DNA of 64,000 nucleotides from Gibbula magus (GCA_936450465.1 OW388290.1:22557457-22621456), one strand, 5' to 3'; shown: positions 10,968 through 21,373, counted from the first letter of the stretch. Notes: generated by a model not told the origin, from the sequence alone. Translations and numbers: made by a program.

Positions 10968-11295
10968 GACATTTTCTTCAGTATAAAGGCCAAAGGCCCA
11001 AAATACAATTACATTACAAATTTTAAACAAGCGCACATAAAAGATAACTGGTTTATGAATTTAAAATTGCAGCTCTAGTTTTATACTTTCAAGAAAGTTA
11101 ACAACATTCATGATAATACCTTTATCTTTACTGCTAAGAATATAGATTAAATTATGTGTGTTTGATGTATTGTACAACAATGGAGCAATAAACTTATTAC
11201 TAGCATTTTCATACAATTTACAATAAAAAAGAATGTGGATTTCATCTTCAATACAGTTAACATTGTCTCCTTTACAGTAAATACAGACGCATGAC
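10968..11295 (-). mobile_element. LINE 3' end (C-terminal Cys knuckle plus 3' UTR)
   Basis: On the minus strand a 74-codon open stretch ending near 11065 reads CVCIYCKGD, then EDEIHILFYCKLYENASN, which is the LINE C-terminal C-x2-C...H...C pattern. It is followed by a 3' UTR with a GGGCCTTTGGCCTTTATACTG motif. It is a 5'-truncated relative, not a copy, of the LINE at 4.7-7.75 kb. Confidence 0.75.
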
Positions 11296-11332
11296 AGTGA
11301 CCTGGTAGGACGTGTGTCGCGGAGCTCTCACC

Positions 11333-11667
11333 ATGGGGATATGTTTAGCTCAATATAGAGCGAAAATTTCATTCAACCAAACAAGGCAAAGAAAAGTTTT
11401 GCAGGTTATGTTCTACAAAAACATTACGTTTCTGTGTGTTTGAGACTTTTATTGCTCCTAAGTACTCTGATGTTGACATGTGGAAATGACGAGTCTAACC
11501 CCGGCCCCGGTCCCCGACCCAACACACGACAACAAATCACGCTATCGGTTGATCCCACAGGAGCAGTCGGACTACAAGGGACAGACAAAGATACGTCTGA
11601 GGTACTGAATATTCTTAAAGAATTACAATCAGGTCTCTTAAATCTGTCTCAAGATTTAAAAGTTTGA
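11333..11667 (+). pseudogene. LINE ORF1 5' end with 2A-like (ribosome-skipping-type) peptide
   Basis: An ATG at 11333 opens MGICLAQYRAKISF. A one-base shift near 11434 leads into a Leu-rich hydrophobic stretch (LRLLLLLSTLML) followed at once by CGNDESNPGP and then a Pro/Arg-rich stretch. Known invertebrate non-LTR elements carry 2A peptides of consensus D-V/I-E-x-N-P-G-P at this place; here the tail E-S-N-P-G-P is intact but D-V is replaced by N-D. The frame ends at 11667 after a possible coiled-coil start (EVLNILKELQSGLLNLSQDL), far short of a normal ORF1. The listed GTG start at 11434 is not a real initiator. This may be the 5' end of the same dead element that left the RT piece at about 12100-12290. 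Confidence 0.65.
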
Positions 11668-12089
11668 ACACCAAGAAGAACACATCACTCTAGAAAGGCA
11701 TGGTTCCAATTTTCTCAGTTTTTGAATCAAGTGTATGTTTAATTAAGTTCTTAAGTCTCGTCCAAGTAAATACAGGTTTTTCTTGTCCTGTTTCCTTTCC
11801 TGTGTCATATAGTATGTTGGAAAAGCTATTAATAACGTCAATCGTTAGAGAAATCTACAACATGACATGTAATAAATAATTTTCATATCACGACAAGTTA
11901 ATGAAGTTTAGTTTCATAGACAAATATGCCTTCGATAAACGCGCGTCAAGTGTATCTGACGTCATGTAAACAAAATTCCATTTATTGCATAAAAGGTACT
12001 ATACAGAGCAAAAAGCGTTTGCGAATCGTGAAGGCACGTCTATATAGCGTGTGTCGCCATAACAACCCACGTGCTGCACGATCTTCTAT

Positions 12090-12290
12090 TGCACGACCTT
12101 CTATGACATCATCTCCTTCCACAACCTGCATCACCATTCATATGCAGATGATAACCTGCTCCTCAATTCAATTTCCAGCAGTTCACCCACTGAAGGTCTA
12201 TCAGAAATTTCTCATTGTACATCAGACATCAAATCTTGGATGACCCATCATAAGTTGAAATTAAATGACAAAAAGACACAAGCTGAGCCA
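12090..12290 (+). pseudogene. LINE RT fragment with YADD box
   Basis: In one plus frame around 12140-12290 the translation reads H-S-Y-A-D-D-N, then SDIKSWMTHHKLKLNDKKTQ. This is the catalytic YADD motif and the following thumb-proximal K-L-N-x-x-K-T segment of CR1/L2-type LINE reverse transcriptases. Only this part survives and the borders are indistinct. Confidence 0.65.
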
Positions 12291-12337
12291 GTGCTAGAGC
12301 ACTTATAGTAATCACGTACAGAGTTACGCCCCTTTAA

Positions 12338-12487
12338 TGTAACAGCACGACTAGCCAAATAGAGTTACGTCTCTTGTACTGCTCTCATTTGTCCTAGACC
12401 TGGCTGGCGTTGTGTACGGTCGTGAATAAAGTTGTTTAAGAAGACCTTCGGTGTCCTGTGAGATGTGAGAAGATTGTGCATTTATAA
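12338..12487 (+). repeat. Probable 5' LTR
   Basis: It begins TGTAACAGCACGACTAGCC and contains AATAAA at 12425-12430. It ends just before TGGTGACC at 12488, the likely tRNA primer site. The 3' end is not a clean CA, so the right border may be off by a few bases. No second LTR was found in the window. Confidence 0.55.
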
Positions 12488-12625
12488 TGGTGACCTTCGT
12501 GGCGTGGTGGTAGCGTTTGTAAACTCTCGTTTTCCGAATTTAACAAACTTTATCGTCATTATTGTGTCATTTTCTTCGCAAGGTCAACCAGGTCAGATAG
12601 CCATATTGACTAACAGTGAACAGAC

Positions 12626-13282
12626 ATGACCAGTACACAGCGTGCACCTAAGCAGTGGTCTCTAAGTAGAAATGAAACCATAAATTCTTTTGAAAACTGG
12701 CGTCAGAATTTAATCCACTGTCTATCATTGGACGCCAAATTCTCACCTTTTCTAGCAGAAGGAGCTACATGGGGAAAGAAAGGTAGAAACACACCCTTGA
12801 GGTGTTTTGTCGATGATGGATTGGATATTGCAGAAGCCATAGACTAACTGCCAGACAAAAAAGTAAACCAGTTGGAATTAATGCTTGGACAAGTTGCTAA
12901 TTTCTGCCAAATCATTTCAAGAAACACAATCATAAAATCTAGCACATCCCTAAGTGTTATTTGGCAGACCATACGTCTACATTTTGGATTTCAATAAACT
13001 GGGGCACATTTCATCGATTGTGTTGATTTTGATGGAGGGATCACTCACCATGGACAAGTCCCAGCCGAAGATGAGGAGTTGTCACGACCCTTAGAAAACC
13101 CTATTGTCCTGACATGGTTAAGAATCATTCACCAAGACCTACACAAACTTGTCAAGCAACATTATGCTACAGACCTACGTACTAGAACCATTTCCTCTTT
13201 GAAACCGGAAATATCTCAAGCTCAGGATTCACTCCTTGTAGAGATCCGTACTTCTGAAGATGCCAGAGTCATGGGTTTTTAA
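12626..13282 (+). pseudogene. Gypsy gag remnant
   Basis: One frame stays readable from the ATG at 12626 to 13282 with in-frame stops at 12845 and about 12995. It opens [19 protein letters not shown], then [11 protein letters not shown], and later shows [20 protein letters not shown] and [15 protein letters not shown]. These are capsid-like blocks I recognise from gypsy/mag-type gag proteins. The C-terminal knuckle region continues to the MITE insertion point at 13395. The two stops and a later frame change show loss of function. Confidence 0.7.
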
Positions 13283-13398
13283 GCCAGTTACACATTAGTA
13301 CCCCATAAACAGACAGAAACCAAGGCAAGCAGACAGACAGACACAAGAAGGTCCACTTTGCACGGCCACAGGCCGACAAAAAAAACTTCACTTCTTAA

Positions 13399-13946
13399 GG
13401 ATGTCCGCTCCTTCCGGTTGAACTTCAAAAATGAAATATGATTAAGTACAGATTTTTTCTCATCTTTATTTACTTCATGATATTCTACATCATCTACATA
13501 CTTTTAAAAAACAAATGAAATAAAGAAAATGTCACTTAAGAACCTCTAAAAAGTGCTTAAACAGCATAAATGGCCTAAATTTGACTAAATAGGGGGGTTT
13601 TCAGGTACATTTGGTGTCAAAGCTTAAAAAAACCCACACTACCATATGTATTTTTTCATCGATTTCGGTAGGGTAACATGAACTTTGTAACATATCAAAA
13701 AAGAAAAAAAAGTTTAATACTAGAAATGTAGTATTTTAAAGTTTTTAGCAGTTTTTTTCTTATTTCCCCATAGACTCCCATGTTAAAATTGTACTTCACC
13801 CCACTATCTTACAGGCGTCATATCTCGAAAAAACCCACACTATCCCCTATTTTTTAATGCTGATTTTCCAAACATATACTTTGATCTTTTAAAAAATATA
13901 AGTTAGAAAAAAAGTTTAATACTATAAATTTGAGGAGCGAACATCC
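13399..13946. mobile_element. TTAA-flanked MITE nested in the gypsy remnant
   Basis: The ends GGATGTCCGCTCC and GGAGCGAACATCC are inverted repeats with one mismatch. TTAA flanks both sides (13395-13398 and 13947-13950), as for piggyBac- or Kolobok-type insertion. Element plus one TTAA is 552 bp, and removing it rejoins the host gag frame across the junction, which confirms the borders. Inside are two related halves with a period of about 204 bp (AAAACCCACACTA at 13627 and 13830; AAAGTTTAATACTA at 13708 and 13912). It encodes no protein. Confidence 0.85.
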
Positions 13947-13950
13947 TTAA

Positions 13951-14681
13951 GTCAATGTAAATTCCTTCCTGATCAAGACAAGAAGTATATGATAAAAGCA
14001 CGACACATTGCAAACATTCTCGACGAAGAGGAAACAGAAGAGTACAATGATGAAGATTACATTGAAGATGAGGGTACTTGTGGAAAAATAACACTTGAAA
14101 CTAAACGTATACACATCCGTCCTTCACCATGGATTAATACCTTCAGTGGTTACAATACAGTACGACTTACACTTGACAGCGGCGCAGAGGGATATTAGAT
14201 GCGGTTATCAACGGCTACTGCTTTAGGCGTTGATATAAAACCAAGTACCCAGTCTGCTCATAAAGCCGATGGAATTTCTACAATGAAAGTTGTAGGTGAA
14301 GTAAAGTTTAATATCAACTGTGATGGTAGAGATTTCCTCTTCAATGGACTTGTTGTCGAATACCTCGATGTAGATGTTTTAGCAGGCATTCCAGTCATGG
14401 GGATCACTGATGTGACACTACATGTACGTCCAGCGAAGCTTCAAATCATATTGTCAGACGGTACCACTTATACGTACCCACCGAAACACAGCGCAGGCCA
14501 GACCAAGTCTTCAATCAGACACACTTGCACCCTACGAACTCCAACCCAGAGTAGAATCATATGGCCAGGTGACTACATTGAACTGCCTGTTCCGGAAGAT
14601 TACTCAAAAGATGACGCCACCTTTGTTGTTGAGCCCCGCACTGACACAAGATCTGAACACTCTACTCTCGCTCCAGAGTGA
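13951..14681 (+). pseudogene. Gypsy aspartic protease remnant
   Basis: The frame shows the end of gag (YMIKARHIANIL) and then a retropepsin with the active-site triad D-S-G at 14175-14183 in LTLDSGAEG. One in-frame TAG at 14196 interrupts it. Downstream the flap-like and C-terminal part LDVDVLAGIPVMGITDV is typical of the I-L-A-G-I/P-F motif of this family. The frame ends at 14681, where a connection to RT would normally continue. Confidence 0.75.
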
Positions 14682-14716
14682 ATATAATTTCATGAGTCAA
14701 TGGAAAGATCAGAGTT

Positions 14717-15389
14717 AAAACCATAAAACAAAATAGGTAGTTGGGTAAAACATTTATTCCAAAATCTGTAGTAATATGACATGGTAACTAAATAACCGCA
14801 AAAATTATATATTTTAATTTCTCATAAACTTTTTTTTTCTTTCGTGTCGTGTAGACACATATTAAATCTGTGAAAGATAAAGTGTATATATTTCATGGAG
14901 ATAGATTTTTGGCAATTTTCCGAAATGTTTATCAACATATTTATGAGACGTTTAAATCAGTTGTAACACACAAACGTTCTCTCATTTAACGTTTACGCTG
15001 CTTTATGTTGTATGCAGATCTGGTTGAATTTGTTTTCACTTCAAAACGGTCCTGTCTTTTCAAATTTTGCCATTTTTGTATTACATAATGAAAAATGATG
15101 TCACTGGAACAATTCAATCTTTCTTAATGTTAAATGGCCATTCAGTTTGTTCGAACATAATACATTTATTCAATGAAACGGCGCTTTCCTAGTTTCTGGC
15201 AAATAACAACTTTTGATGTCATAGATGTCAAAAATCAAATTAATTGTGTTTCTGGTAAAACAATAAAACGTTCATAGCATATTGATTAAATCATTGAACT
15301 AAAAACCATAACAAAATAATTAGGCAAATCTAGAGATGCACGTAATTTATACAGAACTCTTCAATTAGTTATACTCGTCCATTGGAATG
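14717..15389. other. Non-coding AT-rich stretch
   Basis: No ORF, RNA gene or clear repeat is recognised. Confidence 0.5.
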
Positions 15390-16280
15390 AGTGATGAACT
15401 CAGAAAGCATAATCGGTACCACGGAATGACAATATTGCACTTCATTCCTACACAAATTGTGGTGTTGAAGGCTGAATGTACCACTTACTCATCTTCAAAA
15501 CCCGTAGTTGTATTCCATAGATTTACAAAAGACGTTCACGGGAACGAGCTTAAGAATTATGCGTGGTTAAGGTGATCTGCCTTGAACGCTGTAGACAGAT
15601 TAACCAACAGGACGAATTCAGTAAATCAGTAAGTTTTATACAATCCTGATTAAAAAGATAAAACTAGGTCTGAAAGGCCGTATGGGCTGATGGCATGACA
15701 TGGCTGTCAGCGTTAGTCCATCCGTCCATGCTTGTGTCTGTTAACTTCGCGCTTGTTCAACTTTTTCTCAAGGATGCCAGAATGTTGTTTCTAATTTTCA
15801 TTTCCTTTTAAATAAGTCATATAACGAAACTTAGGTATATTCACAAGATATCAAACCATCAGTTGAGCTGTTCAAGCAGCCATCGGGTAAAATCAGAAAG
15901 CGTGATCGGTACCACGAAATGACAATATTGCACTTCATTCCTCCACAAACCATTGGCGATGAAGGCTGAATGTACCACTCTTCTTCAATACCTGTATTTG
16001 TAATGCCATGACGTTCCTGTAACTCAAATAATCATTTATAAGGGAATTGAAAACATTTCTTCTAAAGGCAACGCTGGGGATGCTGATTCATAGTGACGTC
16101 ACAACCGCTTACGATTGCGACGTCATTTCCATGGTTTTATGTTTGAATGAAGTACTGTGTACGGAGGCCTGATTGTTGTTTCTTGTTTTCATTTCTTTAT
16201 AAATGAATTGTATAAAGCAAATCTGGTGTGTTCACAGCATACCCAACTATCAATCGAGCTGATCAAGCAACATCGTTTTT
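15390..16280 (+). repeat. Decayed direct duplication (two units of ~450 bp)
   Basis: Segment X (15396-15490: CGGTACCACGGAATGACAAT, CACTTCATTCCTACACAAA) recurs at 15890-15985. Segment Y (15757-15890: TTTCTAATTTTCATTTCCTT, GAGCTGTTCAAGCAGCCATCG) recurs at 16165-16275 as GAGCTGATCAAGCAACATCG. The order X-Y-X-Y implies an old tandem duplication. The ORF at 15387-15575 lies in X and is not kept open in the second copy. Confidence 0.65.
16088..16130. repeat. CRE pair, dispersed repeat fragment
   Basis: TGACGTCA at 16094 and CGACGTCA at 16118 are 24 bp apart, the same spacing as in copy A at 10767/10791. Confidence 0.45.
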
Positions 16281-16763
16281 TCAATCATGTTTGTTCCCAC
16301 CCCCTGGAAAGTTGACTAACTGCATTTATTTTTAATATTGCTGAAAAGAAAATGAAGCACATCGTAATTGTGCTTTGAACTGTTTTGTGTTATATTACAT
16401 ACACATTTATTCATTAAAGGTTATGTGCGTAGCAACAATCAATCGTCTTTTATGTGTCGACAAATGAGGCATAGACAAAGATACCCCTCAAAAGATACAA
16501 ATACATAATGGAGGAATGAAATGGATGTATAATAGTCTTATTTTGTATGAAGAGTTATAAAATTATATTTATCTGTGAAAATAATAACTTACGACCATAA
16601 GACAATAAGATTACACTAAGTGTGCTTGTGTTTAAAACTAGTTCTTTTCATATCGTCTAATATTTATGGGAGGCTATTAAATATATGTGCACAAAAAACA
16701 AATAAAGAAATAATTAAACAGTTACTTTAGGATATACTGATAAAACACGTGTTAAACTTTATC

Positions 16764-17045
16764 TTAGACATACCCTATACATGTAGTCCTAACAATTGTC
16801 TTATTGAAATGCAGAATTTCATCAATTTTAATTTTGTCTTGTTTTACATTTTCGATTTTATCCTTCATACTCATCTCAAAATCAAACACAAGAACCTGGT
16901 TGAAAGATAAAGCATGAATCCGAGAGACAGTAATGGAAATCAGGCTTGTTTTCATGAGTTGTCTTGGAGATCCCACAAACAACACTTCTGCTTTTTCAGC
17001 GTTCAATTTCAAGAAATTAATGTCCATCCAGGCTTTCACATCAAT
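16764..17045 (-). pseudogene. LINE RT fragment (KAWMDINFLKLN)
   Basis: The minus frame begins KAWMDINFLKLNAEKAEVLF, matching the conserved W-M-x-x-N-x-L-K-L-N-x-x-K-T-E-V block that follows the RT catalytic core in CR1/Rex/Jockey-type LINEs. The rest of the 91-codon frame is consistent with the continuation but degenerate. No catalytic box remains. Confidence 0.65.
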
Positions 17046-17480
17046 GAGAAAGGGTTATAGGATCTACTTAATGTCTGATTCCGAGGGTTTTGAGAAAATA
17101 ATATTCTAATAATAATTCTAACAGCGAATAGGGATGGAGTGATATCAGAAGATATAACAAATTAATGGCATGAACGTAACTATATCAAATTACATATTAC
17201 ACTTTTAACCTGTCATCAACTATTTCCAGCACCACATAAATATTGTTATTTTCATGACTATTCTTTTTTTTACTAATATGAGATAAATTTGTCAGTTATT
17301 TCGATCTCCTCATGAACATCATTTCATTTGGCACTAGTAATTCTACCTATGTGCATTTTCTTACAGTAGACAACTATTTCAATGATTATTTATATTCATG
17401 AGGGTTAAACAAGAATACACATTTTAGTCATACACATCATAATCATGCTTGCCGAACACATTAAAAGACAGCATCTTGTG
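17046..17480. other. Non-coding stretch
   Basis: No gene or repeat is recognised. Confidence 0.45.
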
Positions 17481-17484
17481 TCTT

Positions 17485-17605
17485 TTGTAACCAACACGAC
17501 CATCGGGCCTCGACAGTACGGTCAGTGCTGGCGATAGTTGCCTTATTCTGAGGGTGTGGGTTCGAATCCCGCAGTGGGTACTGTATTCCCAATGTAACAA
17601 TGTTA
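17485..17605 (+). repeat. tRNA-like / SINE head fragment
   Basis: GGGTTCGAATCCCGCAGTGG contains a canonical Pol III B box with a pairing T-arm (17547-17572). Upstream, TCAGTGCTGGCGATAGTTGCC is only loosely A-box-like, and the acceptor ends do not pair. It is therefore a SINE or tRNA pseudogene piece and not a functional tRNA. Confidence 0.5.
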
Positions 17606-18686
17606 GATTTGTTCTCTTTCTAAATGGCATGTATTTATAATTGTTCAGAAGTGTTAAAATTTGGTTACATCATGGCAAAACAAGATAAATCACAAATCAT
17701 GGGTTGTTGATGGAATATTCTAGGAAAGATAGTCACTGAAAAATCTAGCAATTGTTTGGGTAATACGTGGTTTTGGCAGAAATAGTTGATTGAGGTATAG
17801 AAATAATTCTGATAATGCATTACCTATTTCTATAAATATGGAATCATACCTTCCGCTGTAATATGTTTATCTTACAGCTTAAACCTTTCTAGTGATTAAA
17901 ACTTCATGTATTCAATAAGTAGAGGACATATTTTTTCTTTTATCTCCTTACTATGCAAAACGGTATATATGCATGTATTGCTTTGTGGTTTAATGATAAA
18001 TAAAACATGTTCCATTTATTCATTATTACGGAGTCATTGATTTAATGTCATTTTAAAATCAATACGTAGCTGGAATTTTTAGTTGAGTTTTATCACACAG
18101 CAATTCTTCGTAAAATGCGTTCTGACATGTCGACACATTGTGACAACTTTTGGAATAAAATTCTAAGATGTTATTTTAATCAGGGAAACTAATAAGTTTA
18201 TACAATGAAATTTCCCAGAATCCCCAACACCTGTCAGATTAAGACCACCAAGAATATAACAGCAGAGTTTAATCATTAATATGTGTGATTCAATGAAACA
18301 TTTTCTGTTGATAAGAGTGAAATGTTATTTTATCAAAAATAAGCTGTTTAAAAACATTGTAAATTACACTTGATTGTAAAAAGTATTTTGACATTTGCAA
18401 ACAGAAAAAAGGGTATCATGCGTCTTCTCACGAACGTTTCGTCCATGATCGGCCACATTATGATCGTGCGGTGGTTTCTGTAATGTATATTGTTTTACAA
18501 TGGTCTCGATTTTCTCCCGACCATTTAATGTAACACATATAAAAAAGTAAGCCCCCTAAACACATAGTAAACATGGTATATAGCTACATTGCCAGACGCA
18601 AGCAATGCAATGAACCGTGTGGTTTGCTATCTACTTGAACAATACTGTTAGCCACTGTAACGTATATGCTATATCTATGTTATCAT
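17606..18686. other. Non-coding stretch with one repeat copy
   Basis: Contains only the third ~110-bp repeat copy (17997-18110). There are no supported genes. Confidence 0.45.
17997..18110 (+). repeat. Diverged ~110-bp repeat, copy 3 of 3
   Basis: It carries AAAACATGTTCCATTTATTC, AGTCATTGATTTAATGTCAT and TACGTAGCTGGAATTTTTAG, closest to copy 2. Confidence 0.6.
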
Positions 18687-18799
18687 ACATCCTCGATAAT
18701 CCAGCGCTATTGTTCCGATAAATATACACACAAGCGCTGGAAAACAGTAAGGGTATTTATCCTTAACCTAGTTACCTCCCTTCGCAATGACTCAGCGAA

Positions 18800-19067
18800 A
18801 CGCTTGCCTTCTAACAACCAATGAGATCACTTGAAATCAAGGGTGAAATAACAAGCACTCTCGTGTCAGGATCTTGGCTTTCGCAGATGATTGGGAACGC
18901 CTGGTAGCAAAGGGATTTTAATCATTTACGTCCACCCGTTTTGATGGACATGAAAACACCCTTCTCAAGTACAGACTTCTTAAAACTTTCTTTTGAGTTT
19001 CTGTCAGGTTTTCTACGCTGAATTTGTTACAAACTTTATCGTAATCGAGTGAGTCGGCCGCTGCCAT
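18800..19067 (-). pseudogene. Truncated RecQ-like SF2 helicase N terminus inside the TIR element
   Basis: On the minus strand an ATG at 19067 in good context (AAACATGG) opens MAAADSLDYDKVCNKFSVEN, then LTETQKKVLRSL, which has the F...L...Q...L spacing of the RecQ motif 0/Q motif. The frame runs on 49 codons to a stop at 18918. After a frame change near 18975 the other frame shows VFMSIKTGGRK, a stop, then KSLCYQAFPIICE and RVLVISPLIS. Together these look like motif I (T-G-G-x-K-S-L-C-Y-Q) and motif Ia (V-I-S-P-L) of RecQ-type helicases, with about 9 extra bases inside motif I. Coding similarity ends where the left TIR begins. No helicase activity is possible from this copy. RecQ assignment is from motifs only. 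Confidence 0.65.
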
Positions 19068-19095
19068 GTTTGTTTCTATAAACAACGGTAGTGAT

Positions 19096-19153
19096 GCGTT
19101 TTGATTGGTCGAGTTGTTTACGCAGATAGTGTCTGCGTTTCGTTTCTGATTGG
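19096..19153 (-). promoter_or_regulatory. Promoter-like region of the element's helicase gene (two CCAAT boxes)
   Basis: On the minus strand CCAATCAGAAACG (from 19153) and GACCAATCAAAACGC (from 19110) lie about 45 bp apart, 30-85 bp upstream of the ATG at 19067. Paired CCAAT boxes suggest the parental element carried its own Pol II promoter. Confidence 0.45.
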
Positions 19154-19270
19154 ATAACACGGACCCAAGGGAGGTAACTAGGTTAGGGATAAATACCCTT
19201 ACTGTTTTCCAGCGCTTGTGTGTAGATTTATCGGAACAATAGCGCTGGATTATCGAGGATGTGTTATCAT

Positions 19271-20044
19271 ATACTGGTGCTACAGACATTCAACTTCCGT
19301 CCTGATGTTTCGATGTATCTCCTTATACCGTTTTTAAGTATAGCATGACGGCAAACAGTTTATATACAGAATTAATGTTGATACAACAGATATGATGTAA
19401 CAAAGAAGCAAATTAACAATAACAAAGATAACTTGATTCAAAGGTGAAATTAAGTCAAAGCTGAGGTAAGTTGAACGTGATTTGGAAGATTACCGCGGCA
19501 ATAACTGAGGATGGGCGCTTTACGAGGATACTCTGGGGAAGCTGATACAATAATCTATACCGATACGTTTATATTATATAATTAAAATGTTTAATATCCA
19601 TCAATATTTGTCATATATGTAATTGACAAGCCTGTTCAAACCAATCGGATGGTCCTCTTCTTTGTATATGTTAGTACATTTTGCACATGTATGTTGATCG
19701 TTTGCAAATAATTACAGCATAAAATGAAACGTGGTACTGCATCAACTTAAAGAGCAGGTATTCAACACTTAAACACTCTCTCAATCGTGTGTATTCCTTA
19801 ATGCATTATGTGATACATATATGGGAAATGACATTTCTACCAAGCACGAAATTCAAAGTGGAAACACTTATTCCAAAAGGAAGAACTTACTATAGCCAAG
19901 GACAACAAAACCTGTAACAATTTCCAAGCCTACGGAGTGTTACACCTTACTCTAATATCTGATTTATATTTCCTAGGGTCAATATTGTATTTCGTATTTA
20001 CCTTGGAATAAATTTACAAGATGTTATCGTCAACGTATATGACA
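19271..20044. other. Non-coding stretch
   Basis: AT-rich, with no gene or repeat recognised. Confidence 0.45.
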
Positions 20045-20739
20045 TAGTTCAGAAATCAGATGAAGTCAATATATAAATCATGTCTGATTTGATGATTGAG
20101 GTTCTCAGTCTGTATCATCAAGGACGATTGTGACGTTAATTGTTCGGGTGTCGTACCAGTAGGAATGCTGTACGTGACAAATAGAGAGTTCTTTCATATG
20201 ATTTAAACATATATAAGAAGGATCTATAAAAGTGTAAATGCCTTGTAATTATGTTTCTTGAAGTTGTAAAGAAATATGCGGGCATGACATGAATTTTCTT
20301 ATGAAGCCTCTCGAACGTGAAGAAGAGGTTTTCTTCAGTGTTCAATCAGCGAGTGACATTGACGCGAACGTGCCATCAGAATTAATACATCCTTTCTAAA
20401 AATCGTTCAGAAACATGACACTGCATTAATGCTTCTTGAAACGTATGTAAACGTATTATGATTGAATTCTTATTGTTGAATTCTAAATTTAACATCTATA
20501 GAATGCCATGTATTGTTATGAACTGAATAGTCTACGATTCACCTTGATAATCACACAGATATGATTAGTTTTGAACCAATTATTCATATATCTTGTTTGA
20601 GATATATACATGTACAGCTGTACTGGTTGAGATGAAGTCCACAACGTCAATTGCAACACAAAACGGAGATCATATCGAAAACTGTTTTTAAATAAATCAA
20701 CCAATCTTTGTTTATACTGAAAAGGTCACTTGTCTATTG

Positions 20740-21010
20740 AACATACATAGAGGATATTATATTCGTGTGCCGAGCGAAAGCGTGGGATATACCGATATTC
20801 AGGCACAATAGTATTACATAGACACTCATATAGTATCTTGTTTATTACCAAAGTCGTTAAGGTAAAGAAAAGACAATAAAATACATTTACAACCATAGGC
20901 TGGCGACCTGCCGCCGCGTTTAGATCGCAACGTCATAGACGAAGCGTGACGTCATAGCATTGTTTATGACGTCAAGTCACCATGACAAAGTGATATTTTG
21001 CCCCAGGGCA
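20740..21010. repeat. CRE-rich dispersed repeat, copy B
   Basis: Starts near AGAGGATATTATATTCG with the arm CCGAGCGAAAGCG, and ends with CAACGTCA (20928), TGACGTCA (20947) and TGACGTCA (20967) about 20 bp apart. Confidence 0.55.
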
Positions 21011-21373
21011 ACGTATGAAAATAATTAACCCTGATATGATATATAAATATACAATACATTGACAATGCATGTGCAGAGAAAAGGAATAATGCAATGGACA
21101 AATGAGAAGGAAGTGATATCTGTCCTTAATTTCATTTAGATCATCAATTGTACAAATCCTATCGTCTTTTTGAACATGAATGAATATGAGAATCTTACAA
21201 GTGATATCCTAAACAGTTTTATGTTAACACATGAAAAGAACATGTCATTGAATAAATCAGTTTTGAACTTTGAATAATAAAACATTTACTTGACGAAGAA
21301 ATATTTTCAAACCATGAGTGAAGATAAATCTTTAAGTCTTGTGGGTGTAACATCAATTTCAATAAACATCAAT

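Larger units (their letters stand above)
12338..14716 (+). mobile_element. Gypsy-type LTR retrotransposon remnant (LTR, gag, protease)
   Basis: In order: a short 5' LTR, a primer-binding-site-like TGGTGACC directly after it, a gag frame, a retropepsin, then an abrupt end at about 14716 with no RT, integrase or 3' LTR. Gag and protease carry stops, so the copy is dead. The gag and protease blocks resemble those of the small gypsy/mag-like families common in marine invertebrates. It was later split by the MITE at 13399-13946. Confidence 0.75.
18687..19262. mobile_element. TIR transposon derivative carrying a RecQ-like helicase 5' end
   Basis: This 576-bp element has 96-bp terminal inverted repeats (18687-18782 and 19167-19262) that differ at only two positions. 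They start ACATCCTCGATAATCCAGCG and end inside at ...TTACCTCCCTT. It is flanked by a perfect 8-bp target duplication GTTATCAT (18679-18686 and 19263-19270). Eight-base duplications fit hAT- or P-like transposases, but no transposase remains. The interior holds a promoter-like region with two CCAAT boxes and the start of a helicase gene on the minus strand. Near-identical TIRs imply a young, probably internally deleted, non-autonomous copy. Confidence 0.85.
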
